From Chaenocephalus aceratus (Eukaryota; Chordata; Actinopteri; Perciformes; Channichthyidae): a stretch of 64,000 nt of DNA. Shown here in pieces: positions 46,430-55,243 of the stretch (position 1 is its first letter; the number at the start of each line of letters is the position of its first letter). Location of the stretch: the NCBI GenBank assembly GCA_023974075.1, contig JAMFTG010000333.1, forward strand, positions 108,532-172,531. The letters run 5' to 3'. The notes under the pieces were generated by a model, which saw only the letters and a list, made by a program, of their open reading frames with translations, was not told the origin of the DNA and made no database searches. A program made the translations under genes and the position numbers.

Positions 46430-47485
46430 AGATTCTTAGTTTTTGGACTGCCTCAGGGGGTTAACGAAATCTACTAAAAACAAAGTACTTCATTATCTAC
46501 TTTTTTTTCAGCTTTTATACACAAAAGTGCAGGGAAGGTAGGCAGATTTAGAACACTATATGTGCGATGAGAAGGAAGAGGGACGGGGGGAGGAAAATTC
46601 AGAGGATGAAGAAGCAGAAAACAGCCATTATTCTTCACTCTTCTGTAAAACGGACAGTTTTCAAGAAAGATGACACTGTGTTTATGCATGACATGCAAAA
46701 TATATTGAAGCCCTATTAAAAAAAACAAGTTACAAGTATATTGTGTGAAAATATCTCAGAAAGTCGTAATATTGTTTATTAGTGATACCTGAGGATATTC
46801 TCTTTTTTATTTGTAGCGACTGTGAACTAATGTGTAATTACTTTTGTACTAACTATATAAGAAAAGTCTCTCTGAAGAGAGGAAATAATAAAACAATTTA
46901 AAAAACATAATCTTTGTCTTTTATAATTACTTTACACCACTATAAGGAAACCCAATATGAGGCTGTATGGTGTACTATTAGATTTTGTTGTAGGCAACAA
47001 AGAGAGGTTTTCTTAAAATGTGTTCCTGCCCCCAAGCACTCCATGCGGCTCCAGGAGGGCTGATCAGAACAAAGGGTCCAAAGCAGACGCAGAGTCTCCC
47101 TCGATGGGGGGAGGGGGGGCATCTTTACACATAATCTGCCGAATGTCTGTAAAAAAAGTCTTTAAATAAAAAAACTTGCCTTTTTAGAGTCAGAATCCTA
47201 ACGAAATCTCATCAAACAGAGTACTTTATGTTAGTGGTCCTCTTTTATACACAAAAGTGTATCTTTTCAGTAACTTTACCAGAGAATTTAAGCATAAATC
47301 TGGCAAATGTTCAAAACAGCCTTGTTTTTCACTGAAATAGCCTCAAAATCACAAACTGCCATTAAGAGTCAGGGGGTTAACGAAATCTACTAAAACAAAG
47401 TACTTCATTATCTACTTTTTTCAGCTTGTATACACAAAAGTGCAGGGAAGGTAGGCAGATTTAGAACACTGGGATAATACCCATA
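46430..47485. repeat. Repeated non-coding modules between tail and gene 1, left arm
   Basis: Words such as gttaacgaaatctactaaaa, caaagtacttcattatctac and cttttatacacaaaagtg recur at 46460, 47370 and 50440. Short frames here (46474-46728 and 46940-47122) are also present in the other arm but overlap the modules and look non-coding. Confidence 0.55.
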
Positions 47486-47550
47486 AAGAATGTGTGTTTC
47501 TGCTCCATTTCACTCCATGAAGCCTCCAGCTTGTACAAGGGCTCCGCCTC

Positions 47551-47601
47551 CACTCAACATAACATGTCCCGCCCTCCTCACCAGATCATTTAAAAGTAAG
47601 G
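47551..47601 (+). promoter_or_regulatory. Shared upstream module with TATA-like box, before gene 1
   Basis: cactcaacataac, then cctcctcaccagatcattta and aaagtaag. Closely related modules lie at 48478-48530, 49258-49312 and, on the minus strand, 52932-52990. The TATA-like word is atttaaaag. Confidence 0.5.
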
Positions 47602-47688
47602 GGATGGAAATAGACGAAAATAAATACGCTCAAACTAGATAACAGGCCAGTCATTTCCAATCACCAAGGCACTTTTCAAAAAAGAAAA

Positions 47689-48489
47689 ATGGCAAAGAGA
47701 AGCATAGATATGGGTTTAATCAGCGAGACGCCTGTGACAACGTACAGCCATCAGTCCGGAGCGCCAATCAAGAAACGAATGCAATATATGTGCCGGGTTC
47801 AGACGCCTCCAGCCGAAGAACTTCATGAAGAATGGAATCTAAAAAATGGCGATGTTTGGGGTTATGTATTCAACTATATGGCGAATGAACTGCATTTCTA
47901 CAATCTGAAGAATGGAGAAACGTACGGACCCCGCAGTGTTAAAGCGACACTGACCTCAACAGATTGGGCTGTGTTAACTCTGGTGTCTTCCAGAGATCTC
48001 CACGCAACCACGGTACCGAAAGAAGTAGTGCATCAAGAAACCATAGTGGAACCAGCGGTGTACAAGATATTTGCAAAGAAAAGCAAAGAAACACAGACAG
48101 CATGCGAGATCAAAGAAGAGATTTCATCGCCGCCCCTCAATGTGGAGGAAGAAAGAGTTATTTCCCCGCTGCCAGAAGTGAGAAGAGTCCTGACAAGCAC
48201 CGTCTGGGAAACTAAAAGCGGACCATCGGGGCGATGGTATTACCGTGCAAGCCATTTGGAGACGCTGGGGAAGGACCCCTCTGATGATTTTGTTTTGGAG
48301 ACTTTTAATTCTACATGTGGAGTATTTCAGACAGCAGTGCGGGTATCATTGACTGCTTGGCTGAAAATGATTGATGGAAAAGCTACAACGCTTAAAGAAC
48401 TTTTTAAACAGAGTCAGACATCGATGGACATTATACTGGTGAAAAAGAATCTCACCTTTACAGAGGACTCTGCCTCCCACTCAACATAA
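47689..48489 (+). CDS. Gene 1, intact left-arm copy, 266 aa, unknown family
   Basis: Complete frame from an ATG in aaaaATGG context to TAA. Residues 1-30 are basic (MAKRSIDMG, PIKKRMQYM). Residues about 50-105 form a compact segment WGYVFNYMANELHFYNLKNG. Residues 140-180 are charged and proline-rich, and the C-terminal 80 residues contain RWYYRASHLETLGKDPSDDF and FNSTCGVFQT. No signal peptide, membrane helix or catalytic motif was seen, so a nuclear or cytoplasmic protein is likely. It is preceded by the shared TATA-bearing module. Paralogues are at 38568 (disrupted) and 56044 (stop at codon 22). I do not recognise the family. Confidence 0.7.
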   Translation: MAKRSIDMGLISETPVTTYSHQSGAPIKKRMQYMCRVQTPPAEELHEEWNLKNGDVWGYVFNYMANELHFYNLKNGETYGPRSVKATLTSTDWAVLTLVSSRDLHATTVPKEVVHQETIVEPAVYKIFAKKSKETQTACEIKEEISSPPLNVEEERVISPLPEVRRVLTSTVWETKSGPSGRWYYRASHLETLGKDPSDDFVLETFNSTCGVFQTAVRVSLTAWLKMIDGKATTLKELFKQSQTSMDIILVKKNLTFTEDSASHST

Positions 48490-48530
48490 CAAGTCACACC
48501 CTCCTCACCAGAGCATTTTAAACTAAGGAC
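48478..48530 (+). promoter_or_regulatory. Shared upstream module, before the 42-codon ORF
   Basis: actcaacataacaagtcaca, cctcctcaccagagcatttt and aaactaagga. It overlaps the end of gene 1. TATA-like word attttaaac. Confidence 0.4.
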
Positions 48531-48571
48531 CCCTCAAGAAAGACATTGTGTATTCTACCTATGTAAAAAGA

Positions 48572-48700
48572 ATGTCGGGGTTGTCTCTGTATCAAGAAGA
48601 TGTGTTTAAAAATGAATTTTGTGAAAAATACCAACTGTGTGAGAGACGTCATAAGGACAGTCATTTTAACCACAGTGTTTGTTCTCTACAAATGTTTTAA
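48572..48700 (+). CDS. Small Cys/His-rich ORF, 42 aa, left arm
   Basis: Starts MSGLSLYQEDVFKNEF and contains CEKYQLCERRH, KDSHFNH and VCSL, so three Cys and three His lie within the last 25 residues. A zinc-binding peptide is possible but fits no standard spacing. It lies 40 bp after the shared module, and AT-rich poly(A)-like sequence (attaaaataaaag) follows. The mirror copy at 55161-55033 is identical in the stretch checked. No homologue is recognised. Confidence 0.4.
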   Translation: MSGLSLYQEDVFKNEFCEKYQLCERRHKDSHFNHSVCSLQMF

Positions 48701-49257
48701 GATCGTTACAAAATGTAAAAAATTAAAATAAAAGGTATGGAGACTAAATTAATTCAGGTGACTCTGGCTTTATTAGGAAAACAAAACATATAATACAAAG
48801 GGGTTAGGGGTTAAATGTAACCATCGTGGACTTAATAGTCTAACAAAATACTTTTATCTGAATACATTTGTTCTTTTTAAGCGCACTTTTTGAAATTATT
48901 TATTTTATTATTTCAGTGGAACAATCCAGTTTTTGTTAACATCAACGCTTTCTTCTCTTTTTCTTGTGTTACTAAGATACTTTTAGACACACTTTGGCGT
49001 ATGCAACACTTGTTCAGATAAACAAGGTTTTTTCTTTTCTGATAAACTTACATATTTTAGTTATTTTATGTTACCAAGATACTTTGAGATACACCCTGAT
49101 GTACGCAACTATACTTTTCTGACTTTTTTCTGTAGAATCGTGACAAAACTATTACTTGTTCTTAAATGATGACCTATTGCTGGAGATGAGATGAAAAAGC
49201 TACAACGCTTAAAGAACTTTTTTCTAAAAACTCTCAATTCTATAATTGACTACCCCC
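48701..49257. other. Spacer between small ORF and gene 2
   Basis: AT-rich. No frame of note was seen. ttttgttagactattaag-type words are mirrored in the right arm. Confidence 0.4.
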
Positions 49258-49312
49258 ATTCAACGCAATAAGCCCTACCCTCCACTCAGCAAATCATCTA
49301 AAACGAAGGACC
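49258..49312 (+). promoter_or_regulatory. Shared upstream module, before gene 2
   Basis: ttcaacgcaataagccctac, ctccactcagcaaatcatct and aaaacgaagg. It lies about 30 bp before the gene 2 ATG. TATA-like word atctaaaac. Confidence 0.5.
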
Positions 49313-49340
49313 TCGCTAAGACGACCGTTGTAAACTAGCC

Positions 49341-49781
49341 ATGGAGCAGAGAAAAGCCAAGACTCCCCCCGCGAGTTGCAGCCAGGAACAGAGTCCACCA
49401 GCAACACCACCATGGGGGAAACCCGAATCTTGCAATACTACTGCTGCTGATTTTGCTCCTTGGGCCAAAACGTCTCTGTTTATGGACACAGTGAAAGCGG
49501 TGTTGGTTGATATTGTGGAGAGGGTGATACATCGGTACAGAGAAGAAATATGCAACGGGTGCCGAGTCAGTTAATTACAACGCGTTAATGAAAAGACTCT
49601 GGCTCACCGACTTCATTACTGAGATCGACCAGACTCTTAATGATAAAGACATTTTCACGGATGATTGGAGGATCCAAGGCGCTTCGGAGGCTTTTCTTCA
49701 CAATCTCAAAAATTGCAGACGCCTCAAGGAGAGACTTGAAAAGATCCATGCCGAGTTGGATGGAGAAGAAGAAGACTAACA
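49341..49781 (+). pseudogene. Gene 2, left-arm copy, broken by a 59-bp net deletion
   Basis: Starts MEQRKAKTPPASCSQEQ and is open to CNGCRVS, where a deletion creates TAA at 49572. The remaining coding region restarts in another frame at 49588 (MKRLWLTDFITEIDQ) and ends EEED. The right-arm copy at 54392-53895 shows the uninterrupted form. The lost part includes the HPGQRQHDFL segment. Confidence 0.75.
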
Positions 49782-49850
49782 ACCAGCAGTTGGATGGAGA
49801 AGCCAGGGACTTGTTCGATACAGTGACTTTTTTCTTTAAGTAAAATAAAA

Positions 49851-50315
49851 ATGGGAAACTACTATGCAAAACGCTCTGTATATATTGATCATAATGTAGT
49901 CCTTACCCGTTTAATAAGTGGGATGATGGGGACGATTGAAAACAGAACGAGTAGTGACCCCTGTGTAAAAAGAATGGCTGAAGTTTGTAAACTAGAAGAC
50001 ATTTTGGATATCGTTCGTTCTGGCAGTACTATTCCGGGTCATTGGGAAACGATTGTAAACGAAACATTTAAAGTGGTCCTGGAATCTTCATTTTCCGAAA
50101 CATTCTGTAACATTATCTCAGAAATTAAACAAACATCAAAAGTGTATCATGTGCTCTCATTGTATGCTCTGTTTGTAGATGTAATGCATCTGTGTGTTGA
50201 AAACAGCATACACGTGAATATTTTGACTGAAGTGAAAAAACTCCATCACGATATCTCCAGTAATATGGGGTATTCTAAGCTGGAGACTGTCCTGGGGATG
50301 CTACAATCAGTATAA
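49851..50315 (+). CDS. Gene 3, intact left-arm copy, 154 aa, possible Bcl-2-like fold
   Basis: Begins MGNYYAKRS, so Gly2 could be N-myristoylated. The protein appears all-helical. The segment KVYHVLSLYALFVDVMHLCV at about residues 104-123 resembles the BH1/alpha-5 region of Bcl-2 family members such as BOK (a KVVSLYA-type core). The Asn-Trp-Gly signature of BH1 and a clear BH3 are not seen, so the call is weak. It follows gene 2 by about 70 bp. The right-arm copy has a one-base deletion. If confirmed, an apoptosis-blocking role would be expected. Otherwise unknown. Confidence 0.55.
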   Translation: MGNYYAKRSVYIDHNVVLTRLISGMMGTIENRTSSDPCVKRMAEVCKLEDILDIVRSGSTIPGHWETIVNETFKVVLESSFSETFCNIISEIKQTSKVYHVLSLYALFVDVMHLCVENSIHVNILTEVKKLHHDISSNMGYSKLETVLGMLQSV

Positions 50316-50685
50316 CTATTGATTTTGTGTGTGAAAAAAATAAAAAAAGTGTTTTTTTACATCTAAAAACTGTTGTCATCATTATAGCAAGGGGAGCGTG
50401 TCTGATACATGTGTATTACAGTCCTTCTTGTTGTGTTTTGCAGTCTGTACACACAAAGCACACTTCATTATCTACTTTTCAGCTTTTTAAAAAGAAAAGT
50501 GTATCTTTCGGTAACTTTCTCAGAGAATTTAAGCATAAATCTGTCAAATGTTCAAAACAGCCTTGTTTCACTGAAATACCCTCAAAATGACAAACTGCCA
50601 TTAAGAGTCAGATTCTTAACCAAATCTACTGAAACAGAGTACTTTCTACAGATGAAGCCTCCCACTCAACGCAATATGTCCCATT
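50316..50685. repeat. Inner end of left arm: non-coding modules
   Basis: cacttcattatctac, gtgtatctttcggtaac and cttaaccaaatctactgaaa words repeat those at 46460 and 47250. The right arm has an extra 27 bp here. Confidence 0.55.
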
Positions 50686-51240
50686 TGTGAACTAATGTAT
50701 AATTACTTTTATTAACTATAGGTCATGCATCCATTAAAGTGTATCTTACAGTTCCTTTGTGAGTGAATTACACACAAATCTGCAGAGTTTTATGTTTTGG
50801 CTATAGGGGATGGTGGGTTAAGAGACAGATTCTTAACTAAATCTTTACACATAAATCTGCCGAATGTCTGTAAAAAAGTCTTTAAATCAAAAAACTTGCT
50901 TAGAGTCAGAAGCCTAACAAAATCTCATCAAACAGAGTACTTTATGTTAGTGATCCTCCTTTTATACACAAAGTGTATCTTTTTTGCTGTAGGGGTGTAC
51001 TATTAGATTTGGTTGTACCCGTAAAGAATCTGGTTTCTGCCCCAATTCACTCCATACGGCTCCAGGCCGATCTGAACAAAAGTGTTCATAGCAGACGCAG
51101 AGTCCCCCCCACTACGGGGGGGGGGGGGGCGAGAAAAGACACATAGATAGCTACCTTGATAACGAATCATTGATAGCTTTTTTGGAGGCAAGACATGACA
51201 TTGTATCTGAGGGGTTTATAAGACAAGCTCATGTTGGCAG
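50686..51240. repeat. Spacer: further module copies
   Basis: tgaactaatgtataattact at 50690 repeats 46825. gttaagagacagattcttaa and the tactttatgttagtgatcct word repeat 46420 and 47220. A run of G lies at 51115-51130. Confidence 0.5.
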
Positions 51241-51258
51241 TTAGTGAAAAAACAGACG

Positions 51259-52555
51259 ATGAGTTACCCTGACATCCCTGCTATACGCTTTATTGATCTG
51301 GACCTCATCACAAACCAATGTGGTGAGTACTTTTTTATAATATCATGTATATTATGGGTATGGTATATTATTAGATACTTTAAATGTTATGTTTTTTTTG
51401 TATTTGCAGTAGAGAATCTATGCGCTGAAAACCCCAATGTGAGGGGTCATAGGATTATTGAAATACTAGGTGAGTTTCTGTTTTTATTTTATTTTACTTC
51501 TTTAACATGTTTTACTAAAAAGTATAAAATAATGTGGTGTAGATTCTAATCAAATCTTTTTTTGTGTGTCTCAGCTCAGGACACTCTGAGTCAAATAGAA
51601 CCTCTGGTATTAGAAAGGATCGGCTTTGTACTTGGAGCCTACTTTGATTCATACCCTACAGAGAGTGAGTATATTTAAACTATTTTGTATTTTATTTTTT
51701 TATGAAATCAAATATGTTTTATGTGTAAAGTGCCCTCAAATAACGTTTTTTTTATCTTTTGGTTGAAAAGGTAGTGAAATCGCCAGCAGATATTCAACCA
51801 CGATCTCCATACCCTACAGAGAGTGAGTATATTTAAACTAGTTGTATTTTATTTTTATGAAATCAAATATGGTTTATGTGTAAAGTACCCTCTATTAACG
51901 TTTTTTATCTTTTGGTTGAAAAGGTGGTGTAATCGTCAGCACAGATATCCAACCAGGATCCCAAGGCCTCTCCTATGAATCCGGCAGCACTCTACTTTTT
52001 GAGATAACTGCCAAACCCCAGAGGGCACCAGTCAGACACACCCTCCCCCGTGACTCAGATAACCAGGCAGACTGGAATATTTTCAATGCTATCCATCAGA
52101 ACCGGCAACACGAGCAGCAGCGGCAGCAGCAGCATACATCTGAAACCGTCCTACTACAGATCCCCCCAGAGTTGCAGGCCGAATTTGACGTGTACAGTGT
52201 ATTTCTAGACAATTACGAGTTGCAATCTGTCCCAGACACACTCCTAACGAGTCAGACAGACTCACCCCGTAATCAAGCAGCGGGTGAATTATCCGCCCAA
52301 AGGCATCGTAATATACAGAGCGATATCCTGCTCCTGACAGACCCCTTACTGACGAGATATCATACAGGTGAATAAATTGTATGGTTATTTTACAAGATGT
52401 TTTGATAAATTAATAATTGTTAAATGTATAATCATGTGTTTTTAAAATACTTATCCTTCTTTTTTCTCTGTCTTTTTTTATATACAGATCAGACAAGCCA
52501 TTATCGAGAGGAACCCCACTGCTGCTACTGCGAACTTTTCTGGACACACCACTGA
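51259..52555 (+). CDS. Spacer gene, five exons, 241 aa, unknown family
   Basis: Exons 51259-51322, 51410-51469, 51575-51664, 51924-52368 and 52489-52555 all have GT donors (GTGAGT in the first three) and pyrimidine-rich AG acceptors. Phases agree, and the joined frame has no stop until TGA 52553-52555, which overlaps AATAAA (52555-52560). The N-terminus begins MSYPDIPAIRFIDLDL. The third exon encodes QIEPLVLERIGFVLGAYFD, probably helical. Exon 51924 has a Gln-rich stretch (HEQQRQQQH), and the last exon ends with a Cys/His cluster, HCCYCELFWTHH. A duplicated 52-bp exon at 51771-51822 would shift the frame if included. No family is recognised. Preserved splicing suggests selection or recent arrival. 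Confidence 0.6.
51771..51822 (+). other. Duplicated exon-intron junction (optional poison exon)
   Basis: taccctacagagagtgagta and the following intron occur at 51654 and again at 51809, showing a tandem duplication of about 155 bp. The resulting 52-bp exon has good splice borders. It is not a multiple of three and leads to an early stop in the next exon. Confidence 0.6.
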
Positions 52556-52663
52556 ATAAATTGGAAGGGTCTCATGTAAATTGATGCTGATGTAACCGTA
52601 CGGTATGTTTCTTCAACTGTGCCAATTGTACTTGTGATTTTGTTTTTTCATAAACGGTCAAAC

Positions 52664-52930
52664 ATGGGTGATTTAGCAGATAGAGAAATCTCTTTTCTTC
52701 AGTCTATAAACGACATAAATGAACTAAACAGTGATGAGGAATTTGTGTACGGAGATATGCCATTTCCTCAGTGTTTGGGCAATATCAGTGAGTTAAACGA
52801 CGAAGAACCTTTCATCTCATCACAAACAAATTCAATCCATCCCACAACATTAGACAGCACTCTAGACTCGGTGATAGATTTCTATAAAAACTCTGACTTG
52901 GTTTTTCTCAGATCCATGGCTAGTTTTTAA
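52664..52930 (+). CDS. Small acidic protein, 88 aa, unknown
   Basis: ATG at 52664 in aaacATGGG context gives MGDLADREISFLQSINDINE. An in-frame upstream ATG at 52619 is less likely because its product would start with hydrophobic residues lying in 5' sequence. The protein is rich in Asp, Glu, Ser and Asn with regularly spaced aromatic and Leu residues (EEFVYGDMPF, DSVIDFYKNSDLVFL), resembling an acidic activation domain. It ends at TAA 52928-52930, just before the right arm. It follows the spacer gene by about 110 bp. Confidence 0.5.
   Translation: MGDLADREISFLQSINDINELNSDEEFVYGDMPFPQCLGNISELNDEEPFISSQTNSIHPTTLDSTLDSVIDFYKNSDLVFLRSMASF
52882..52917 (-). pseudogene. Truncated start of a gene 2-like ORF
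   Basis: Eleven codons, MDLRKTKSEFL then TAG, overlap the acidic gene on the opposite strand. The leader actagccATGG and the upstream module at 52932-52990 match those of gene 2 (MEQRKAK). It shows that a gene 2-type promoter and start once faced into the spacer. Confidence 0.5.
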
Positions 52931-52931
52931 C

Positions 52932-52990
52932 GGTCGTCCTTAGTTTTATATGATTTGCTGAGTGGGTGGGACATATTGCGTTGAGTGGGA
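52932..52990 (-). promoter_or_regulatory. Shared upstream module on minus strand at the spacer/right-arm border
   Basis: On the minus strand cactcaacgcaatatgtccc, cacccactcagcaaatcata and taaaactaagg. TATA-like word atataaaac. Confidence 0.5.
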
Positions 52991-53358
52991 GGCTTCATCT
53001 GTAGAAAGTACTCTGTTTCAGTAGATTTGGTTAAGAATCTGACTCTTAATGGCATTTTGTCATTTTGAGGGTATTTCAGTGAAACAAGGCTGTTTTGAAC
53101 ATTTGACAGATTTATGCTTAAATTCTCTGAGAAAGTTACCGAAAGATACACTTTTCTTTTTAAAAAGCTGAAAAGTAGATAATGAAGTGTGCTTTGTGTG
53201 TAAAGACACACAGAAAACACTGAAAAACACTGCAAAACACAACAAGAAGGACTGTAATACACATGTATCAGACACGCTCCCCTTGCTATAATGATGACAA
53301 CAGTTTTTAGATGTAAAAAAAACACTTTTTTTATTTTTCTCACACACAAAATCAATAG

Positions 53359-53822
53359 TTATACTGATTGTAGCATCCCCAGGACAGTCTCCAGCTTAGA
53401 ATTCCCCATATTACTGGAGATATTGTGATGGAGTTTTTTCACTTCAGTCAAAATATTCACGTGTATGCTGTTTTCAACACACAGATGCATTACATCTACA
53501 AACAGAGCATACAATGAGAGCACATGATACACTTTTGATGTTTGTTTAATTTCTGAGATAATGTTACAGAATGTTTCGGAAAATGAAGATTCCAGACCAC
53601 TTTAAATGTTTCGTTTACAATCGTTTCCCAATGACCCGGAATAGTACTGCCAGAACGAACGATATCCAAAATGTCTTCTAGTTTACAAACTTCAGCCATT
53701 CTTTTTACACAGGGGTCACTACTCGTTCTGTTTTCAATCGTCCCCATCATCACACTTATTAAACGGGTAAGGACTACATTATGATCAATATATACAGAGC
53801 GTTTTGCATAGTAGTTTCCCAT
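53359..53822 (-). pseudogene. Gene 3, right-arm copy, one-base frameshift
   Basis: Same start MGNYYAKRS. Loss of one C near 53598 changes VVLESSF to VVWNLHF and leads to an early stop at about 53496. Otherwise it is nearly identical to 49851-50315. Confidence 0.8.
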
Positions 53823-53894
53823 TTTTATTTTACTTAAAGAAAAAAAGTCACTGTATCGAACAAGTCCCTGGCTTCTCCATCCAACTGCTGGTTG

Positions 53895-54392
53895 TTAGTC
53901 TTCTTCTTCTCCATCCAACTCGGCATGGATCTTTTCAAGTCTCTCCTTGAGGCGTCTGCAATTTTTGAGATTGTGAAGAAAAGCCTCCGAAGCGCCTTGG
54001 ATCCTCCAATCATCCGTGAAAATGTCTTTATCATTAAGAGTCTGGTCGATCTCAGTAATGAAGTCGGTGAGCCAGAGTCTTTTCATTAACGCGTTGTAAT
54101 TGTTTCTGAAGTAAAAATCGGACATGTCATTCAGAAAATCGTGTTGCCTCTGGCCGGGGTGACTGACTCGGCACCCGTTGCATATTTCTTCTCTGTACCG
54201 ATGTATCACCCTCTCCACAATATCAACCAACACCGCTTTCACTGTGTCCATAACCAGAGACGTTTTGGCCCAAGGAGCAAAATCAGCAGCAGTAGTATTG
54301 CAAAATTCGGGTTTCCCCCATGGTGGTGTTGCTGGTGGACTCTGTTCCTGGCTGCAACTCGCGGGGGGAGTCTTGGCTTTTCTCTGCTCCAT
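53895..54392 (-). CDS. Gene 2, intact right-arm copy, 165 aa, unknown family
   Basis: Starts MEQRKAKTPPASCSQEQ in an actagccATGG context. The first 40 residues are Pro/Ser/Thr-rich and likely disordered. A helical stretch KTSLVMDTVKAVLVDIVERV follows, then ICNGCRVSHPGQRQHDFLND, with two Cys and two His that could bind zinc. Helical segments with LWLTDFITEIDQTL and RRLKERLEKIHAEL come next, and the end is acidic (DGEEED). No membrane segment. Gene 3 begins about 70 bp downstream. The C-x2-C-x5-H-P-x-Q-x2-H pattern is the best handle for a database search. I do not assign a function. Confidence 0.65.
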   Translation of the reverse strand: MEQRKAKTPPASCSQEQSPPATPPWGKPEFCNTTAADFAPWAKTSLVMDTVKAVLVDIVERVIHRYREEICNGCRVSHPGQRQHDFLNDMSDFYFRNNYNALMKRLWLTDFITEIDQTLNDKDIFTDDWRIQGASEAFLHNLKNCRRLKERLEKIHAELDGEEED

Positions 54393-55032
54393 GGCTAGTT
54401 TACAACGGTCGTCTTAGCAAGGTCCTTCGTTTTAGATGATTTGCTGAGTGGAGGGTAGGGCTTATTGCGTTGAATGGGGGTAGTCAATTATAGAATTGAG
54501 AGTTTTTAGAAAAAAGTTCTTTAAGCGTTGTAGCTTTTTCATCTCATCTCCAGCAATAGGTCATCATTTAAGAACAAGTAATAGTTTTGTCACGATTCTA
54601 CAGAAAAAAGTCAGAAAAGTATAGTTGCGTACATCAGGGTGTATCTCAAAGTATCTTGGTAACATAAAATAACTAAAATATGTAAGTTTATCAGAAAAGA
54701 AAAAACCTTGTTTATCTGAACAAGTGTTGCATACGCCAAAGTGTGTCTAAAAGTATCTTAGTAACACAAGAAAAAGAGAAGAAAGCGTTGATGTTAACAA
54801 AAACTGGATTGTTCCACTGAAATAATAAAATAAATAATTTCAAAAAGTGCGCTTAAAAAGAACAAATGTATTCAGATAAAAGTATTTTGTTAGACTATTA
54901 AGTCCACGATGGTTACATTTAACCCCTAACCCCTTTGTATTATATGTTTTGTTTTCCTAATAAAGCCAGAGTCACCTGAATTAATTTAGTCTCCATACCT
55001 TTTATTTTAATTTTTTACATTTTGTAACAATC

Positions 55033-55161
55033 TTAAAACATTTGTAGAGAACAAACACTGTGGTTAAAATGACTGTCCTTATGACGTCTCTCACACAGTT
55101 GGTATTTTTCACAAAATTCATTTTTAAACACATCTTCTTGATACAGAGACAACCCCGACAT
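55033..55161 (-). CDS. Small Cys/His-rich ORF, right-arm copy
   Basis: Mirror of 48572-48700, with the same start MSGLSLYQ and open for 42 codons. Preserved in both arms, though this alone may only reflect arm identity. Confidence 0.4.
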   Translation of the reverse strand: MSGLSLYQEDVFKNEFCEKYQLCERRHKDSHFNHSVCSLQMF

Positions 55162-55243
55162 TCTTTTTACATAGGTAGAATACACAATGTCTTTCTTGAG
55201 GGGTCCTTAGTTTAAAATGCTCTGGTGAGGAGGGTGTGACTTG

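Larger units (their letters stand above)
44715..50685. repeat. Left arm of ~6-kb palindrome
   Basis: Matches the complement of 52967-59012. Paired positions sum to 103727 at the outer end, 103733 at genes 1 and 2, and about 103652 at the inner end, so indels total under 100 bp. Base identity looks near 99 percent in the stretches compared by eye. Confidence 0.95.

Noticed and set aside
46474..46728. 84-codon frame present in both arms (57001-57255)
   Set aside because: It overlaps the repeated non-coding modules, and its presence in both arms follows from arm identity. No motif was seen.
47964..48215. Alternative 83-codon frame inside gene 1 (also at 38842 and 55518)
   Set aside because: It lies in the shadow of gene 1 in another frame. 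It is conserved only because the parent gene is, and has no own promoter module.
49316..49555. Minus-strand frames over gene 2 (also 54141-54417)
   Set aside because: They are antisense shadows of gene 2. Their composition follows from the coding strand.
50686..51240. Possible continuation of the palindrome arm into the spacer
   Set aside because: Similarity here is to the repeated modules within the same arm and not to the mirror position. The arms end at 50685 and 52967.
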